From Hybos culiciformis (taxonomy: Eukaryota; Arthropoda; Insecta; Diptera; Hybotidae), in the NCBI GenBank assembly GCA_964007475.1, contig OZ023274.1:33649491-33713490 (forward strand): DNA of 64,000 bases, written 5' to 3'. Below, piece after piece: positions 61,401 through 64,000 of this stretch. The notes beneath the pieces were generated by a model. It was not told where the DNA came from and searched no databases. It worked only from the letters and a program-made list of their open reading frames with translations. The first letter of the stretch is position 1. The number at the start of each line of letters is the position of its first letter. The translations under genes were made by a program, and so were the position numbers.

Positions 61401-64000
61401 TTTTGTTTCATCTCGTTTCACTTTAATGGTGGTTCTATATGGATTTGTTTCTTTAATTAAATGATCTCCTTTTTCTACGCAAGCTTGTACTCGACTCTCA
61501 TTTGCATGTAAATTTGAAACAAATGACTCAAATGCTAAAATTAAATGCTCTACATGCTCAACATCTTCGCCATAATCTTCTGATGCTGTAACTGTAATCT
61601 GATCACCAATCCATTCATGAATGTCTTCAGTTTCTCGCAAATATTCAAATAATTTTTTGCATTCTGCCAATCGGGTTTCACGATCCTTGCTGTATTTGAG
61701 AAGTTCCTGGTATTGTTGAGAAATATCTTTTTCCTTATTTCTGATATTTTCACTATCAAAGTGATTGCGATCGATCAAATTACTTGCCAATTTATTCACT
61801 TTTTCTATTGACGTCTTGAATGCTATAAGCTCACGTTGAAGTACCTCTAACTTACGTTGATGTGATTGAACTGAATCCTCGTCTTTACCAAAGTCCTGAG
61901 ATGTTAAAATTGGTCGTTTTTCATGCATCCAAGTTTCTGCTTCATTAGCTTCGGTATACAATGTTTGACTTTCAACAGCGTCTAGCAATCTCAGTCGTCG
62001 GATTGAAGCTAAGTCGCGCAAATTCGTTAATTTTGATTGAATTGTATCACATTGAGTTTTAACCTGATTGCTAGCAAAATGGTTTTCTTGTATCATTTGT
62101 TGACCTCTTTGAAGTAAGGATTGAATCAATGGCTCTTGTGATAGAATTTCAGCTTCTAATGCTTGGTGTTTCTTTTGTAAGCTTTGAACAATACTTAAAT
62201 TTGAACCCAAATCCTTCGACCCAGCTATTTGTTGTTTTTCGTTCAACCATTGAAGTTCATCTTCTGTATCACGTAAAAATTGTTGTAACTGCAACGAGTC
62301 TTCAAGATTCTCTCTTCTGATGGCCAAAGGTTCATGCAAAGTATTATAACGTTTTATCAATTGCATTGCGCGTTCATGAATATCGTCTTTAAGGAAATGA
62401 TTTGCTTTAAAGAAGATTTCATCTTTCTCTTTAATTTGTTCACATTGTTCAGCATGATGCTGAACATCGGATTCTAAACGTTCATGTTTTTTCATTAAAT
62501 TACTGACAGTTACTAGATCTTTTCCATAATCTTCACTAGACAAATGGGATTCAATTTCATCCATCCAATTATTAAATTCATCTAAGCTCCGGTTGAACGT
62601 AAGAGCATCATAAGCTTGATTCAATTTGTCTCGCTTTTCTTTAGAAGCCAGTTGTAATTTACTCCAATCGGTTTCAAGTGATTCTAAATTTTCTGATATT
62701 TCAGCTCTTGCAAAATGATTAGCTCTTATCAAATTTTCACCTTCTTTTATAACATCATTTACACGATCTGAATTAGTTATCAATTCAGCATCGAATGCAG
62801 AATGTTTTTGAATTTTTGATTGTAAATTGCTTGGCTCACGATAGTTGTCGTCAATAGCTATTTGCATTTTCTGAACAATCCAACGTTCAATTTCATATAA
62901 ATTTCTAAGAAATTGTTGTAATTGTTTTGATTCAAATAATTTTTGTTTACGTTCATTAGCTGTAGCTAGCAAATTTTTTTGTCTTTGTAAAATTGAGTTT
63001 AGTCTTTCCTGTATAATATACCCATCTTCGGGATCACTTTCCAATATAGATGCAGAAAATTTAATTAATTGTTCGATATTATCAGGATCTAATAATTTCT
63101 CAAATGCTTCGTGTTTTTTAATTAGTCTTTCAACAGCATTATATGAATCTCCTAAATCATCATTATTAAGGAAAGCTTCTTTATTCGCCAGCCATTTTTC
63201 GACCTAAAAGCAAAAAATTCGAATTATTTATTATATTTTTAATATAGATTAATTTATATTAATTATTATTTTCAGATGAAGAATGCTCTATTTATAGTTT
63301 TCAGTAGTCTTTTGATAAAGATTCTTAGTATTACCAGAAAAATTTCAGTTTTTAATGATTTTGAGAAAACAATGTTTTCGATATTCAATATTAAAAAAGG
63401 TAAAAATATTTACTTGTTCAGCCTGTGATTTGAATAATTGCAACTGATGAGCATCCCTTAACTTTTTAGCACGATCATTCCATGCTTCCATTAAAGTTAA
63501 ATGTAACTCTGATAGTGTTTGTAAACTAGAAGCAACTAATGGATTGATCTTTTCAGCTTCCATCAGATTTTCACCATAATTTTTCAAATCAACAAAAACT
63601 ACGTCGCGCCCATCAATTTCAGCTTTTCGTTCTTGATGTAATTCTAGTTGGGATTCACATTCGGTTATTGTAGTCGGTTTCGGAGAAGAATTCATTTTCT
63701 TTATCATATCCATAACCCATAGTTCTAACTCTTTAACATTAGATGCAAATTTATGAATTTTATAAGCTTCATTTAGTACATCACGGCGTTTAATACTTAA
63801 ATCTTGTAAATTGTTCCAAGATTTTTTCAATTCGTCCAATTTTTTATCAATATCTTGTAAACGCTCCGGATATTTATTTTTCAATTGCATAGCATCACGC
63901 TCATGTTCACTAATTTTATGTTTAACAGCTGTCATATCTCGTTCTAACGCATCTTCTCGCCGCATTAAAGTTTCGACGCCAGCCAAATCTTTGCCCGTGT
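55262..64000 (-). CDS. kst: Beta-heavy spectrin (karst), C-terminal part, 8 exons, 5'-truncated by the window
   Basis: This is the membrane-skeleton spectrin beta chain that pairs with alpha-spectrin under the apical membrane of epithelial cells. Exons in transcript order are 64000(partial)-63414, 63203-60240, 60139-59609, 58976-58743, 58136-57992, 57937-57803, 57461-57153 and 55470-55262, each bounded by AG and GT with matching phases. They give about 1,700 residues: about 11 triple-helical spectrin repeats, a Lys/Glu/Arg-rich helix, a PH domain, and a tail of about 340 residues rich in Ser, Pro and Gln. The repeats have the usual helix-A tryptophan and the motif SEDYG. The long tail after the PH domain favours beta-heavy over conventional beta-spectrin, whose tail is shorter; this is inference. 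The N-terminal actin-binding domain and most repeats lie beyond base 64000. Stop is TAA at 55262. Confidence 0.8.
57153..57461 (-). CDS. kst: kst tail exon: proline- and glutamine-rich
   Basis: 309 bases between acceptor AAAAATAG and donor GTTAGA (57152), phase 1 at both ends. It begins VDPPPLPSTMPPPPHHR, a polyproline stretch of the kind bound by EVH1 or SH3 domains, followed by a Gln-rich segment and a Ser/Asn-rich end (SSSYANNDPAG). The open frame extends upstream past the acceptor, but that part is intronic in composition. Confidence 0.72.
57803..57937 (-). CDS. kst: kst tail exon
   Basis: 135 bases between acceptor TCTTTTAAG and donor GTGAGA (57802). It takes the split codon from the upstream exon (G plus AT gives Asp) and encodes DITDSNSNYSNIQLRQTATL and then a segment ending in WKRNSDAKHS. 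It ends in phase 1. It was found by reading between larger open frames, not as a long open frame of its own. Confidence 0.7.
57992..58136 (-). CDS. kst: kst tail exon: Pro/Thr-rich
   Basis: Acceptor AAAATAG, then 48 codons beginning NAQPSSSPTGLADKPPIPPR and ending NNTGSGTG, with one extra base before the donor GTATTT (57991). The motif KPPIPPR resembles an SH3-binding site. The frame is closed elsewhere, and phases at both ends fit the neighbouring exons. Confidence 0.72.
58743..58976 (-). CDS. kst: kst tail exon: Ser-rich then poly-Gln
   Basis: 78 codons starting QSNSVTDLKVASSHDP after the acceptor AAAAACAG. The segment is Ser/Arg-rich (SSRASSPDSQRRSSRND), typical of a phosphorylated tail, then glutamine-rich. 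I end it at AAT before GTAACT (58742) because the next exon then continues in phase 0. If this donor is not used, translation stops three codons later at TGA (58736-58734), giving a shorter isoform that keeps the PH domain but loses about 265 residues. Confidence 0.7.
59609..60139 (-). CDS. kst: kst exon: pleckstrin-homology domain
   Basis: 177 codons between acceptor AACCCAG and donor AAG-GTTAGT. After a basic, Ser/Thr-rich linker (KRAESMKTS, TRRRAQSFRKNQ) it encodes a complete spectrin-type PH domain, starting near GVLERKHELQSGGKKAP and ending near LKEWVKKISFHA. The VFRLKLPDGSEFLFEAP strands and the final helix with the invariant Trp are visible. In spectrins this domain binds phosphoinositides and helps place the chain on membranes. 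The exon ends LLSYDESMK, phase 0. Confidence 0.88.
60240..63203 (-). CDS. kst: kst exon: large exon with about nine spectrin repeats
   Basis: A single 2,964-base exon of 988 codons, open throughout. It begins VEKWLANKEAF just after the acceptor CTTTTAG, joining in phase 0 to the previous AEQ. It completes the split repeat and adds eight more, seen from their helix-A cores: IERWIVQKM, FNNWMDEIE, LQWLNEKQQ, AETWMHEKR, IHEWIGDQI, a repeat with ISLINEKES (Trp replaced), LIAWINEML and LENWITSRE. After the last, partial repeat comes a highly charged stretch (KERLEKERLEALKQKELQRL), then a Asn/Ser/Gly-rich linker. The donor is CAA-GTAAGG at 60239. No SH3 or calponin-homology domain is encoded here, as expected for the C-terminal half. 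Confidence 0.88.
63414..64000 (-). CDS. kst: kst exon: spectrin repeats (window-edge exon)
   Basis: This exon is cut by the right edge; the first two bases belong to a split codon. It encodes 195 residues: the end of one spectrin repeat (starting with the motif TGKDLAGVE), one whole repeat with helix-A core ELELWVMDMI, and the start of the next repeat. It ends with AEQ at the donor GTAAAT (63413-63408), phase 0. Reading past the donor adds about 20 unrelated residues and a stop, so the splice is well supported. Confidence 0.85.

Noticed and set aside
61550..62320. Extra open frames within the large spectrin exon
   Set aside because: Shadow frames of the spectrin-repeat coding sequence.

Overview
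The window is a piece of a very AT-rich insect nuclear genome. Long introns, GT-AG exons, glutamine- and alanine-rich coding stretches, a divergent ionotropic receptor, an FBXO7/nutcracker-type F-box gene and many short inverted-repeat DNA transposons all fit an insect. A fly or another holometabolous insect is likely, but the sequence does not fix the order. Most of the 64 kb is intron or intergenic DNA.

Right end (55.26-64.0 kb, minus strand): the 3' part of a spectrin beta-chain gene, most likely beta-heavy spectrin (karst). Eight exons with matching splice phases encode about 11 spectrin repeats (the first cut by the window edge), a charged coiled segment, a PH domain and a long Ser/Pro/Gln-rich tail. 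The gene continues beyond base 64000.

Middle and left (9.98-50.33 kb, minus strand): exons that appear to be alternative 5' ends of one large gene whose body lies left of the window. A start exon at 50.3 kb pairs in phase with a 60-base exon at 46.3 kb. Separate ATG exons lie at 39.1 kb and 10.6 kb. The 46.3, 39.1 and 10.6 kb exons all end CAA-G before GT, so all could join the same acceptor outside the window. Its identity is not certain. An F-box gene of the nutcracker type (47.4-48.3 kb, same strand) and an intronless divergent ionotropic receptor (29.0-30.7 kb, opposite strand) lie inside this inferred gene. A possible 66-residue single-pass membrane protein is at 11.2 kb.

Mobile and repeated DNA: a dead non-LTR retrotransposon with a reverse-transcriptase remnant (4.3-5.15 kb); two hAT-type elements with 8-bp target duplications (8.45-9.16 and 33.28-34.32 kb); a Tc1/mariner-like TIR element carrying a tRNA-like sequence (31.56-32.30 kb); two smaller TIR elements (7.4 and 51.3 kb); three large inverted repeats (28.1-28.75, 36.8-37.07 and 52.35-52.59 kb), the last directly followed by a 220-bp tandem array; a dispersed repeat family at 35.6-36.2 and 42.7-44.2 kb; and several minisatellites. 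I saw no convincing functional tRNA, no rRNA and no CRISPR-like array.
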